A stretch of 28,647 nt of DNA from NCBI GenBank assembly GCA_020634495.1, contig JACKBR010000057.1, positions 1 through 28,647 on the forward strand. The letters run 5' to 3'. This document shows positions 1 through 7,426 of this stretch, piece after piece; the stretch's first letter is position 1, and every line of letters begins with the position of its first letter. The notes below the pieces were generated by a model. That model searched no databases and was not told the DNA's origin. It saw nothing but the letters and a program-made list of their open reading frames with translations. The position numbers and the translations under genes were made by a program. The DNA comes from Ardenticatenaceae bacterium (GTDB taxonomy: Bacteria; Chloroflexota; Anaerolineae; Promineifilales; Promineifilaceae).

Positions 1-1311
1 CCCCCCTTCGGCCTGCACCAACGTTTGTGCCCACGGCGCAGAAACGAGCCTGGCCTCACGCACATCCACCTCGTTCCAATCCACAAATTGCAGCAAGGGG
101 GATTCTTCCAGGCGTGTTGTAATGGTATTGGAAAATGCGCCGCTAACGGTAAACAGTCCTGCTTCGCTGCCCGCCTGCGGATTAATGATCAGCATGTCGG
201 CGGGTGGTGGTGGGTCAGGCAGCGCCACGCCATCGAAGATGACCAAGTCGTAATCAAACGTTTCCGGGTCGAGCAAATCGCTGCCGGGCGGCGCTTTAAA
301 TGCCTCGATGCCGGGCAGAACGGTGAACACCTGCTCCAAAAAGAGATTGCCCTCTGTCACCAGCAGCGTGCGATTGCTCACGCCGCCCTCATGCACCGCC
401 CAGGCGACGTCGTCCAGCGGCAAAAAGTCGCCTTCGTTGTCGCCCAGGTAGGCGCGGATGGTGGCCGTGCCGGGCGGCAAATCCCAGGTGGCGTTGACGC
501 TGCTGCCTGCGGGCACCGTCAGGCGACGTGAATCGAACAGCGTGCCGTCCAGATCAATGCTCAGCAGCGTTTCCCGGTCAATCAGCCCCTCGTTTTGCAC
601 GCTGGCAAAAAGCTGAATGCCTGATTCGGTCTCGCGTGTCGCCAGGGCAGTGATGGCTAAATTTTCACCGCTCTCGCCGATGGGTACGTAAATGAATTCC
701 ACCGGCAGCGGCGGCAAATCGTCCGGCAGGCCGCCATCGGAAACGATGACGATGCGCGCATCGCGAAAGCCCTGCGCGGCTCCGGTGGCCAGAGCAAAGG
801 CAGCGTTCCAGGCCGCCGCCGCCGGATCTGGCTGCACCGCTTCCAGGGCGCGTTGCAGCTGGGTGCGGTCGCTGCTGGCGGCGGCCAATACGGTGGGCGT
901 CTGCCCTACTTTGATGAGCGTCATCTGGCTGTCGCCGCTCAGGTCGTTGATCAGCTGGCCGACTTCGGCTTTGGCGGCGGCAAAGCGGCTGGGTTCCACG
1001 TCGGTGGCTTGCATGGAGGCGGAGGCATCGAGCAAAACAACGACACTGCCGCTGATGATGGACGGTGTGGGTAGAAACGGCCGTGCCAAGGCAAACACCA
1101 GCGCGGCCAAAATAATCAGTTGCAAGATGAGCAGCAGGTTGCGGCGCAGCTTTTGCCAGGGGGCGTTGGCCTCGCGGTCGCGCAGCAGCTTTTGCCACAG
1201 CAGGGTGCTGCTCACCATCACCTCGCGCCGCCGCAGCCGCAGCATGTAGAGGATGATGATTGGCCCAGCCAGCAGGCCAAGCAAAAGGAAGAGAGGAGTT
1301 AGAAAGGACAA
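1..1311 (-). CDS. BatA-like VWA-domain membrane protein (partial, C-terminus beyond left edge)
   Basis: The frame is open for 437 codons from a TTG at 1311 to the left edge with no stop. I chose TTG because AGGAA lies six bases upstream and the protein then begins MSFLTPLFLLLGLLAGP, the standard BatA N-terminus (a membrane helix followed by a YMLRLRRRE-type basic stretch). A second helix around residues 60-78 leads into a von Willebrand A domain with an intact MIDAS start (DASAS, about residue 92) and an IVIVSDGG strand. The rest is an extracytoplasmic-type beta-rich region. By family it partners MoxR and DUF58 proteins in a membrane stress or surface-assembly system, and it is the last visible gene of the long minus-strand operon. 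One ACGGCCGT copy at 1077 encodes Arg-Pro in the second helix. The frame is clean, unlike the two genes upstream. Family sure; cellular role unknown. Confidence 0.85.
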   Translation of the reverse strand, partial: MSFLTPLFLLLGLLAGPIIILYMLRLRRREVMVSSTLLWQKLLRDREANAPWQKLRRNLLLILQLIILAALVFALARPFLPTPSIISGSVVVLLDASASMQATDVEPSRFAAAKAEVGQLINDLSGDSQMTLIKVGQTPTVLAAASSDRTQLQRALEAVQPDPAAAAWNAAFALATGAAQGFRDARIVIVSDGGLPDDLPPLPVEFIYVPIGESGENLAITALATRETESGIQLFASVQNEGLIDRETLLSIDLDGTLFDSRRLTVPAGSSVNATWDLPPGTATIRAYLGDNEGDFLPLDDVAWAVHEGGVSNRTLLVTEGNLFLEQVFTVLPGIEAFKAPPGSDLLDPETFDYDLVIFDGVALPDPPPPADMLIINPQAGSEAGLFTVSGAFSNTITTRLEESPLLQFVDWNEVDVREARLVSAPWAQTLVQAEGG

Positions 1312-1330
1312 ATACGTTCCTGATCAAAAA

Positions 1331-1396
1331 TTTGACGCAAAGGCGCGAAGGGGCAAAGTGAAAAAGCCTTTGTGCCTTGTAAATCTTTGCGTTCTT
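1331..1396. repeat. Intergenic imperfect hairpin, GCAAAG-word family
   Basis: The left arm (about 1331-1357) carries ACGCAAAGGCGCGAAGG. The right arm (about 1367-1396) carries its imperfect complement ending CTTTGCGTTCTT. It sits between the DUF58 and BatA genes. The same words form a better hairpin at 13409-13474, so this is one member of a repeated intergenic family. It is probably a processing or transcription-pausing hairpin; the role is inferred. Confidence 0.5.
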
Positions 1397-1402
1397 GTAT
1401 GT

Positions 1403-2239
1403 TTAAAAGTCGTCGAATTTCACGGCAAAAGGATACACAAAAACGGCCGTCCTGCCTACGCGCTTCTGCTTATTCTCAATGGTTCTTAACGGGTAATCCA
1501 GCGTTGTCCAGGTGATTTCGGCGTCGGCCCTGGTTTCATCACCAGCTTCAAATCGCCGCTGACGGGCGGTTCCACCTCGTCCGGGCTGAGCAGGTGAATG
1601 AGGCCCACTTCGCAGCCGCGGGCTTGCAGGGCGTGCAGGCCGTCCTGGTAGCCGTTGGGGAGAGCAGGTCGCTGAGGACAAAGAGCAGGCCAGGCCGCCG
1701 TCCGCGCAGCGCGTAATTTTCAGCGATTGATTCAAATCGGTGATGCCGCTGCCGCTGCCGGTTTCCAAAATTGCAGCAATCGCAGCGAATTTTGCTGCCC
1801 GCGAAAGGCCCCAGGTGTGGTCGCCCGTGCTGCTGAGGAGGTAACGGCCGTTAAATCCCAGCCACCAGCCCAATTGCCCCAACGCCCCGCCAGCCGCAGC
1901 GCATACAATAGCTTGTTCTCCGACTGATTACCGTTTACCGATAACCGATCACCGTCATCCGGCCAATTCATGCTGGCGCTGGCGTCCACGAGGAGGTGGA
2001 CAGCTAAATCTTCTTCTTCTTCAAGGAGCTTGATAAACGGCCGTTCCAGCCGGGCATACACATTCCAATCCAGCCGCCGCAATCGTCCCCTTTGGTGTAG
2101 TTGCGGTAGTCGGCAAACTCGATGGAGGTGCCGCGCTTGCTGCTGCGCCGGTCGCCTTTCATCACCCCACGCGCACCCGCTCCGCCACGAGGGTGAGCTG
2201 TTCCAGTTTGCGCAGGGTGGTTTCGTCAAAAATGGTCAT
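1403..2239 (-). pseudogene. DUF58 (VWA-like) protein, interrupted by multiple frameshifts
   Basis: Translating across frames gives a recognisable DUF58 protein: the start at ATG 2239 reads MTIFDETTLRKLEQLTLVAE, followed by RRLDWNVYARLERPFIKLL and the MIDAS-like LVDASASMNW, then GSGSGITDLNQSL and a GLIHLLSPDEVEPP segment. No single frame carries all of it. At least six frame changes are needed, each explained by one missing base, for example in the C-run near 2165, near 2085, near 1890 and near 1707. Residue-level conservation between the breaks is high, which argues for consensus errors or very recent damage rather than old decay. The C-terminal 40-50 residues look shortened. An extra ten residues after MNWPDDGD come from a repeat-like insertion (about 1924-1955). 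DUF58 proteins work with MoxR, encoded just upstream. Confidence 0.75.
1924..1955. repeat. GGTTATCGGTAAACGG-type repeat fragment inside the DUF58 gene
   Basis: On the minus strand the stretch reads as tandem quasi-words, GATCGGTTATCGGTAAACGG then TAATCAG. It encodes about ten residues (RLSVNGNQSE) between the MIDAS region and the conserved KLLYALRLAG, where I would expect only one or two residues. The wording resembles the intergenic hairpin vocabulary elsewhere in the window, so it looks like a repeat captured in frame by a gene. Confidence 0.4.
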
Positions 2240-2249
2240 GAGGAGATTG

Positions 2250-2302
2250 GAGACTGGAGATTAGAGACTGAATACAATCTCCAGTCTCTAATCTCCAGTC
2301 TC
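2250..2302. repeat. Perfect 21-bp inverted repeat, GATTGGAGACT-word family
   Basis: The arms 2250-2270 and 2282-2302 are exact reverse complements with an 11-base loop. They are built from alternating GAGACTGGAGATTAGAGACTG words, and another partial copy (GAGATTG) precedes the left arm. It fills the spacer between the restored MoxR stop (2307) and the DUF58 start (2239). There is no T-run on either side, so it is not a classical terminator. Members of the same family occur at 3298-3816 (as flanks) and 5511-5577. Confidence 0.75.
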
Positions 2303-2306
2303 AAAA

Positions 2307-3276
2307 TCATTCTTTGGGAACAGAAGCCAGCAAATCCCCCACTAATCATCCGTGCGGATGCCTTCCGCCTGGCCTTCGAAGTTGAGCAGGAGGCGGTGGC
2401 GCAGGGCGGCTGGGGCTACTGGCCACATCATCGAAGCTGACGTTGAGACGGCCGTTTCAACGCCGTAATCTTCGCTAACACCAACGCCTGCGCCCCGCGC
2501 GGGCTGGAACCGTAGCGCACGTACTGGTTCACCAACCCCGCCGGACTGCTGCCGGATGCGTCGCCACCACCAGCTGGCTGATGTACTGGCTCACGTGGCT
2601 GGGAATCGGCACCTGCCGCGCCAGCGCCTGCATGGCGGTGAGCCGCGCCCGTCGGCGGCTACTTCCGGCGCGGGCGTGCTTTTTGCCCGTGGTGCGCGCC
2701 AAAATCTCCGTCAGCTCATCGGCCGTAGGGAAGGCGACGTTGATTTTGAAGAGGAAGCGGTCTAGCTGCGCTTCCGGCAGCGGGTAGGTGCCTTCCTGCT
2801 CGATGGGGTTTTGCGTCGCCAGGACGAAGAACGGCACCGGCAGTTGGTAGGTGTGGTTAGCTACCGTCACCGTCTTTTCCTGCATCGCTTCCAGCATGGC
2901 GGATTGGGTTTGGGCGTGGCCCGATTGATTTCGTCGGCCAGGATCAGGTTGGCAAAGACCGGCCCTGCTGAAAGCGAAAGGCGCGGTGTCCATCCGCCTC
3001 TTCCATGATTTCCGTGCCGGTGATGTCGGCGGGCATCAGGTCTGGCGTGAACTGGATGCGGCTGAAATCGAGCTTGAGCACCTGCCCCAGCGTGCGGATG
3101 AGCATCGTCTTGCCCAGCCCGGCACACCTTCCAGCAGCACGTGCCGCCGCTGAGAATGCCCACCAGCACCGTCCGCACCACGTCCGCCTGCCCAACGATT
3201 ACTTGCCAACTTCGGACTCGATCGAAGCGGCCGTTTCTCGAAATTGTTCTACGGTAAGGTCAATTGTTTCAATCAT
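2307..3276 (-). pseudogene. MoxR-family AAA+ ATPase, interrupted by multiple frameshifts
   Basis: Read across frames, the protein starts at ATG 3276 (AGGAAAA upstream) and shows the MoxR order: VIVGQADVV, Walker [29 protein letters not shown], Walker [47 protein letters not shown], then [19 protein letters not shown] and a C-terminal PAALRHRLLLNFEGQAEGI. Restoring one T after GGATGAT moves the end from a premature TAG (2342) to a TGA at 2307 with DLVGDLLASVPKE. About eight single-base losses are needed, near 3202, 3150, 3120, 2960, 2912, 2653, 2553 and 2347, mostly in short homopolymers. Intact MoxR proteins are about 320 residues and act as chaperone-like ATPases for VWA partners. It is either a damaged gene or an unpolished assembly; I favour the latter. 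Confidence 0.8.
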
Positions 3277-3799
3277 GAATTTTTCCTGAGGAGATTGGAG
3301 ATTGGAGATTGAGATTTTTCGTCTCCATTGCTAGTTGAAGTGAGCCAATCGAGATCAGAGGCGAAAACAATGGAAAGCTAAACTCTGTATCAACTATGTA
3401 ATTGGTTGAACTCTCTTTTAATTTATAGGAGCTATTTTTGCGCTGTGCTTTTAAGTTTTTGGTAAAAGCGTTTATCTGGCGACCAATCCGTGTTAGGGTG
3501 TTTGCATAAGCCCCCAATTGGTTTTCGGAAATGAGATTCCTGGCTAAACAACGATTTAGCCAATACTTTGTTTCAAACAGACTTCCGCGTGCATAGTAAA
3601 GAAAATTTATCTTATCGCCAAAATGAAAACGGCCGTACGATTCCGCAATATTTGCGCCGATAGAATCAGCCGCTCTTGTTAACTGCTTACCCACAACGTC
3701 CTTTGCAAATCTATCCCACGGAGAAACCAATTTCCACAAATCATCCGCAACGGTCTCCGCCATTTGTAAAACTCGCAAATCATCAAATCCAGTCGCCAT
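3269..3799 (-). CDS. Four-helix bundle protein (S23/IVP, TIGR02436-like)
   Basis: The start at 3799 gives MATGFDDLRVLQMAETVADD, followed by the family hallmarks RAADSIGANIAESYGR and FLYYARGSLFETKYWL. The core is about 120 residues. The frame then runs on through a low-complexity tail into the repeat word GATTGGAGA (LNLQSPISS) and stops at 3269, overlapping the MoxR start by 8 bases. Known relatives are encoded in 23S rRNA intervening sequences and as Avd accessory proteins of diversity-generating retroelements; their general function is unclear. The gene is more AT-rich than its neighbours and interrupts an otherwise continuous operon. It is bracketed by a perfect 15-bp inverted repeat (3298-3312 and 3802-3816). 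This is consistent with arrival as a small mobile cassette; that is inference. Confidence 0.85.
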   Translation of the reverse strand: MATGFDDLRVLQMAETVADDLWKLVSPWDRFAKDVVGKQLTRAADSIGANIAESYGRFHFGDKINFLYYARGSLFETKYWLNRCLARNLISENQLGAYANTLTRIGRQINAFTKNLKAQRKNSSYKLKESSTNYIVDTEFSFPLFSPLISIGSLQLAMETKNLNLQSPISSGKIHD

Positions 3800-3843
3800 T
3801 TTCAATCTCCAATCTCGCAACCGCAGGTTGCCAATCTCCAGTT
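3291..3843. mobile_element. Candidate cassette: inverted repeats around the four-helix-bundle gene
   Basis: The left flank 3298-3312 and the right flank 3802-3816 are exact inverted copies of GAGATTGGAGATTGA. The left flank extends back to 3291 with another copy of the word. The right flank continues with a small perfect hairpin (GCAACC at 3817-3822, GGTTGC at 3826-3831) and a further inverted copy of the word (about 3832-3841). The same word makes stand-alone hairpins nearby at 2250-2302 and 5511-5577. No transposase is present and no target duplication was recognised, so mobility is a hypothesis. Confidence 0.45.
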
Positions 3844-5510
3844 TACGGTTCCAGCGATGAGAAATAGTCGCGAATGTACCCTTTGAGGCCGAGCGGGATG
3901 TAGTCGTCGGCGAGGGCTTCGTTGGCGGCGTTGCGGTAGTCGCCAAAGACCTGCTCGTAGGGGACGATGCTTTGCTCGTCGCCAAACTCGGTGGGGTTTT
4001 CGCTGAGCAGGCCGCCGCACGAGGCCGGATCGGCAATGCACTCTGCGGGCAGTTCCACATCTTCACCCTCAAAGCCGCTTAAATCAACTAAATCTGGCGC
4101 ATAGACATTTTCGGCATGGCCGCCACCCGGCCCTGGCCCACCCTGGCCAACGCCCTGGTTGCCGCCCTGACCTTGCCCGGAACCTTGCCCTTGTCCGCTA
4201 CCGTCGCCAGAACCTTGTCCTTGCCCCTGGCCCTGACCTTGCCCGGAACCTTGTCCCTGACCCTCGCCTTGCCCCTGGCCTTCACCCTGGCCTTGGCCTT
4301 GCCCGCTGCCTTCGGCCTGTTGGCCTTGGCCGGATTGATTGCCCTGGCCTGCCTGAGCCACTTCCTGCCGCCCCTGGCCAAGCTGGTTGGCGGCGGCGTT
4401 GGCCTGCCCGGCAGTGGTGCTGCTCTGGGCGCGCTGCTGGAGGGTGCCTGCGGCCTGCTGCAAGGCTTGCTGCGCGGCGGCGACATCGCCGTTTTGCAGC
4501 GCTTCGGCGGCAGCGGCGAGTTCGTTGGCCAGTTCGCTATCTACGTTTTGCAGGGAAGCGGCCGTTTCCAGCAAATCCTCCGCCAACTGTGCCAACTCCT
4601 CATCAGACAAGGTCGGTAAACTGTCCGCCAACTGCGCCGCCGCCGCGCCTGCCTGGGACAAATTGCCATTTTGCAAATTTTGCCCCAGCGACTGGCTGTT
4701 CTGGTTTTCGGCCAGCGGCTGGCCCGCGTCTTGCAGCGACTGTTGCAAATTCGATTGGTCGTTGTTGGCCGCCAGTTCGCGCAGCTCCGCTTCCGCCTCA
4801 GACAGCGTGGCCACCGCTTCTTCCTGGCTCAGGCTGCCTTCTTGCAATCCTTCCAGGGCGCTCTGAATTGGCTCCAGCAGTTCTTCTTCCTGCTCGTCGG
4901 TCAGTTCGGGATTTTGGATAATTTCTTCTTCCAGCGCTTCCAGGGCTTCGACTTGTGCATCGATGCTTTCCTGGATGGCGCGGCTTTTGAGGAGGGCGGC
5001 TTCCTGGGTGTTGGGCAGGAGAACGGCCGTTCCCAACAAAACAAGCGCCAGCAAAATCACCAACCAATCCTGCCGGTTCACTTTGAAGGGCAGCATCGCC
5101 TGGGTGTCTACACGGCGAACGGCCGTTAACGTATCGGTCAGCTGCAAATCGGCAAAAGCGGGGGTGATGTCTAGCTGGTGAGTTTGGATTTCAACGGCCG
5201 TACTGGTCCGCTCTTTCAGCAAAAACTGCCGGTCGGCAAACCGCGCCTGCTGCAACAAATCGCGTCGCTGGCTGATTAGCCAGATGATGGCCCCCAGCAG
5301 CCCCAGCAGCCCCAAACCACCCGCCACCAGCCCAACTTCCTGGTTTGTCAGCAGGGGGCGGAAGCGGGCAACGGTGGCCACGATGACGCCCAGCAGCAGA
5401 CCCAGCAGCAGCCCACGTGGCAGCCACAACAAGCCATCCCGCAATCGGCGACGGCCGTTCCACTGCCTCAACTGCTGCTTTAATTCCTCAAACCGTTTGT
5501 TCATTACCAA
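3843..5510 (-). CDS. DUF4175-like membrane protein with coiled-coil and Gly/Gln-rich region
   Basis: The protein has 555 residues. The N-terminal 150 or so residues hold three membrane helices (about 28-46, 58-80 and 148-165), separated by a cytoplasmic RFADRQFLLKERTSTAVEI segment typical of DUF4175-type proteins. A long Glu/Gln/Ala-rich, probably coiled-coil region follows (about 180-390). Next come some 80 residues made almost only of Gly, Gln, Ser and Glu (GQGQGQG units, about 395-470). The end, VPYEQVFGDYRNAANEALAD then GYIRDYFSSLEP, is a conserved domain seen in partners of MoxR/VWA operons. The start may be Met1 or Met3 (MNKRFEEL); no clear ribosome site separates them. Four ACGGCCGT copies are embedded: three as Thr-Ala-Val and one as Gly-Arg. 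It probably acts at the membrane with the VWA proteins downstream. Confidence 0.75.
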   Translation of the reverse strand: MVMNKRFEELKQQLRQWNGRRRLRDGLLWLPRGLLLGLLLGVIVATVARFRPLLTNQEVGLVAGGLGLLGLLGAIIWLISQRRDLLQQARFADRQFLLKERTSTAVEIQTHQLDITPAFADLQLTDTLTAVRRVDTQAMLPFKVNRQDWLVILLALVLLGTAVLLPNTQEAALLKSRAIQESIDAQVEALEALEEEIIQNPELTDEQEEELLEPIQSALEGLQEGSLSQEEAVATLSEAEAELRELAANNDQSNLQQSLQDAGQPLAENQNSQSLGQNLQNGNLSQAGAAAAQLADSLPTLSDEELAQLAEDLLETAASLQNVDSELANELAAAAEALQNGDVAAAQQALQQAAGTLQQRAQSSTTAGQANAAANQLGQGRQEVAQAGQGNQSGQGQQAEGSGQGQGQGEGQGQGEGQGQGSGQGQGQGQGQGSGDGSGQGQGSGQGQGGNQGVGQGGPGPGGGHAENVYAPDLVDLSGFEGEDVELPAECIADPASCGGLLSENPTEFGDEQSIVPYEQVFGDYRNAANEALADDYIPLGLKGYIRDYFSSLEP

Positions 5511-5577
5511 AGAGATTGGAGACTGGAGACTGGAGATTCAGAGCATTTCAATCTCCAATCTCTAATCTCCAGTCTCT
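5511..5577. repeat. Intergenic hairpin, GATTGGAGACT-word family
   Basis: Two 27-base arms (5511-5537 and 5551-5577) pair with four transition mismatches around a 13-base loop. The arms are made of repeated GAGATTGGAGACTGGAGA words, the same vocabulary as 2250-2302 and the flanks of the four-helix gene. It occupies the whole spacer between the second permease (stop at 5582) and the DUF4175-like gene. Confidence 0.7.
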
Positions 5578-5581
5578 GCAA

Positions 5582-6535
5582 TTATTGCGTAGCAATCTTT
5601 CGTACCCGTCGCACACAGGCGTAAAACAAAATCACCGACAGCAATATGTAAAAAATCAAATAAAGTGGCCAGGGTGAAAAGAGCCAGATTGAGTGGCTGG
5701 CACCAGACGCGCCGCCGACCGAAGTGCTGAAATACCAGAGCGAACCTTCTTGAACCAGTACAATATCACTGGCAATGAGCGTGGCAGGCAGATTGGTTGC
5801 TGCCAAAAACATGAGCACATACATCAGGACAGCTTCGGCTTGCCAACTTAAGAGGGCCGCGCCAGCAAAAAATGGGCTGAGGATCATGCTGAAAAGCCCA
5901 ACGACAACCGGAATGCCCACAGTAATAAACAGTGATCCGGCAAAGGTGACGACGCTAGAGGCCAACGTGGTGCGCATACGCGCCGAGGAATACAATCCCC
6001 ATAGAGCAAAAGCCACGGCCCCCACCAGCAAAATCACCTGCGACAAAAACAGTTCAATAAAAGCAACGCCACCCATCAAAAAAGCGATAGATTGCAGCGG
6101 AATGGCCACGAAGATGAGCAGCAGCACATAGCTGAGCGCAGAAACCAACTTGCCTGCCACAAATGATTTGGCAGAAAGCAGCGTGGTGCGCAGCAGATCA
6201 TATGTCTGCCGCTCTTTTTCGCCGCTGATGGCCCCAGCCGTAAACGATGGCCCCACAAAGATGACCAGCATTACCTGCAAGCCCAGCACGGAGCTAAAGA
6301 TCACTTTGCCCACATCGCGGGAATCTGGCCCGTAAGGCCCTCCGGCGGCCGAGGCAAAAGCGGAGTAGACCAGGGTAATAAAACCGCTCATTACCAACAA
6401 ATGCACGGTGAGCACCACAAAGGCCCGCCGACCACGCATCCGACTGCGCAGTTCCTTCACCGTCACGGGATTTTCCCGCAGCCGCTGGATGAAACTTTTC
6501 TTTTTAGTGGTTGGTTCTTGTACAAGTTCGGTCAT
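5582..6535 (-). CDS. ABC-2 type transporter permease
   Basis: The protein has 317 residues. A cytoplasmic N-terminus with a family-typical ENPVTVKELRSRMRGRRAF motif is followed by six predicted membrane helices. Between the second and third helices lies TAGAISGEKERQTYDLLRTT, the conserved E-K-E-R coupling region of ABC-2 permeases. It ends in a short basic tail. It lies downstream of another permease and an ABC ATPase on the same strand and is likely one half of a heterodimeric exporter. The substrate cannot be read from the sequence; the operon context (exported VWA-type proteins, MoxR) suggests a role at the cell surface. It contains no exact ACGGCCGT copy. Confidence 0.85.
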   Translation of the reverse strand: MTELVQEPTTKKKSFIQRLRENPVTVKELRSRMRGRRAFVVLTVHLLVMSGFITLVYSAFASAAGGPYGPDSRDVGKVIFSSVLGLQVMLVIFVGPSFTAGAISGEKERQTYDLLRTTLLSAKSFVAGKLVSALSYVLLLIFVAIPLQSIAFLMGGVAFIELFLSQVILLVGAVAFALWGLYSSARMRTTLASSVVTFAGSLFITVGIPVVVGLFSMILSPFFAGAALLSWQAEAVLMYVLMFLAATNLPATLIASDIVLVQEGSLWYFSTSVGGASGASHSIWLFSPWPLYLIFYILLSVILFYACVRRVRKIATQ

Positions 6536-6598
6536 AATGCCTCAAAAATGAATTGTAATTGGGTAATTGAGCAATTTGGCAATTTGCTCTTCAATTAC

Positions 6599-7426
6599 TC
6601 AATTACTCAGCTTTTTCGCCTGCCGCACAATGCCCCGCCAAAGGAGCAACACGGCCGTTCCATACAGAATTGTTGGTGAAAGCATACCGCCAGTTAACAT
6701 AACACTGTTTTCCGCGCCAAACAGGCTCCAAATGCCCAGCCAAATGGCGCTGTTGCTAAAAATTTTCATCAGCACCAGAAGAGCGTAGCTGCCCGCCAGG
6801 GCATACGTTGCTGAGCGAACCCAGGTGGACAAATACATGCCCACAAAGGCGGCGAACAGCACTTCGACCCACGGCCGTATTAAAGCCCCCAGCCCAATGA
6901 ACAAGCCAGAAACGGCCGTTGTGCTCCCGGCAAAACTTAGCACACAAAACAACATCAATGCCTGGAACAGGCTCAAAATCGCCATCACGCGCCATATCCG
7001 CAAACGTGATAACCCGCCAAACAGTTTTGCCAGCAAAATGGATGTCGTCGAATGGGGCGTCAGGCGCAAAATATCCCAGGTGCCCCGATCCTTTTCCATG
7101 CTGACGGCTGGAGCCGTTAGCGCGGGAGCCATAAACGAGCCATAAATTGTTAACATAGACAACAACGCCCCAGGCAGACAAAGCACGCAAATAAAAGCAA
7201 ACAGCTCATCATCTTCAGAAGCGCCGAGCAAAGCCGGGTTTGTGCCTGCGCATAGTCCAAATAAAATGGCAGCCATCACCACAAAAGGGGAATAGCGGCG
7301 CAACGTCTCATAAAACGGATTTGGATTTCCCCAGTCACCCTTCTCACGGAGGTAAATTGGGTTCTCATTCAGCGAACGAACCCAGCGCCACCCTGCCCGC
7401 AACCGTGACGGAGATACCCCACTCAA
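6599..7426 (-). CDS. ABC-2 type transporter permease
   Basis: The protein has 275 residues and starts by overlapping the stop of the ATPase gene (ATGA, 4 bases), a sign of translational coupling. The N-terminal SLNENPIYLREKGDWGNPNP is cytoplasmic. Six hydrophobic segments follow, with the coupling element APAVSMEKDRGTWDILRLT between helices 2 and 3, which parallels the sister permease. The two permeases together probably form the membrane part of one exporter. Three ACGGCCGT copies (6651, 6871, 6912) encode Thr-Ala-Val, Arg-Pro and Thr-Ala-Val. The spacer to the next gene (6536-6598) is AT-rich and holds short inverted CAATTACTCAATT words. Confidence 0.85.
   Translation of the reverse strand: MSGVSPSRLRAGWRWVRSLNENPIYLREKGDWGNPNPFYETLRRYSPFVVMAAILFGLCAGTNPALLGASEDDELFAFICVLCLPGALLSMLTIYGSFMAPALTAPAVSMEKDRGTWDILRLTPHSTTSILLAKLFGGLSRLRIWRVMAILSLFQALMLFCVLSFAGSTTAVSGLFIGLGALIRPWVEVLFAAFVGMYLSTWVRSATYALAGSYALLVLMKIFSNSAIWLGIWSLFGAENSVMLTGGMLSPTILYGTAVLLLWRGIVRQAKKLSN

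Noticed and set aside
665..1327. 220-residue minus-strand frame with Arg/His/Ala-rich translation
   Set aside because: It is out of frame with the BatA-like protein, whose real frame over the same bases gives a VWA domain and membrane helices.
3800..4072. Upstream extension of the four-helix-bundle frame to 4072
   Set aside because: The extension is a shadow of the DUF4175-like gene and runs through the repeat flank; the family similarity starts at MATGFDD (3799).
4100..4380. Periodic CCTTGCCC-type DNA that resembles a tandem repeat array or CRISPR
   Set aside because: It is simply the coding sequence of the Gly-Gln-rich stretch; there are no spacers and the units are too short and variable.
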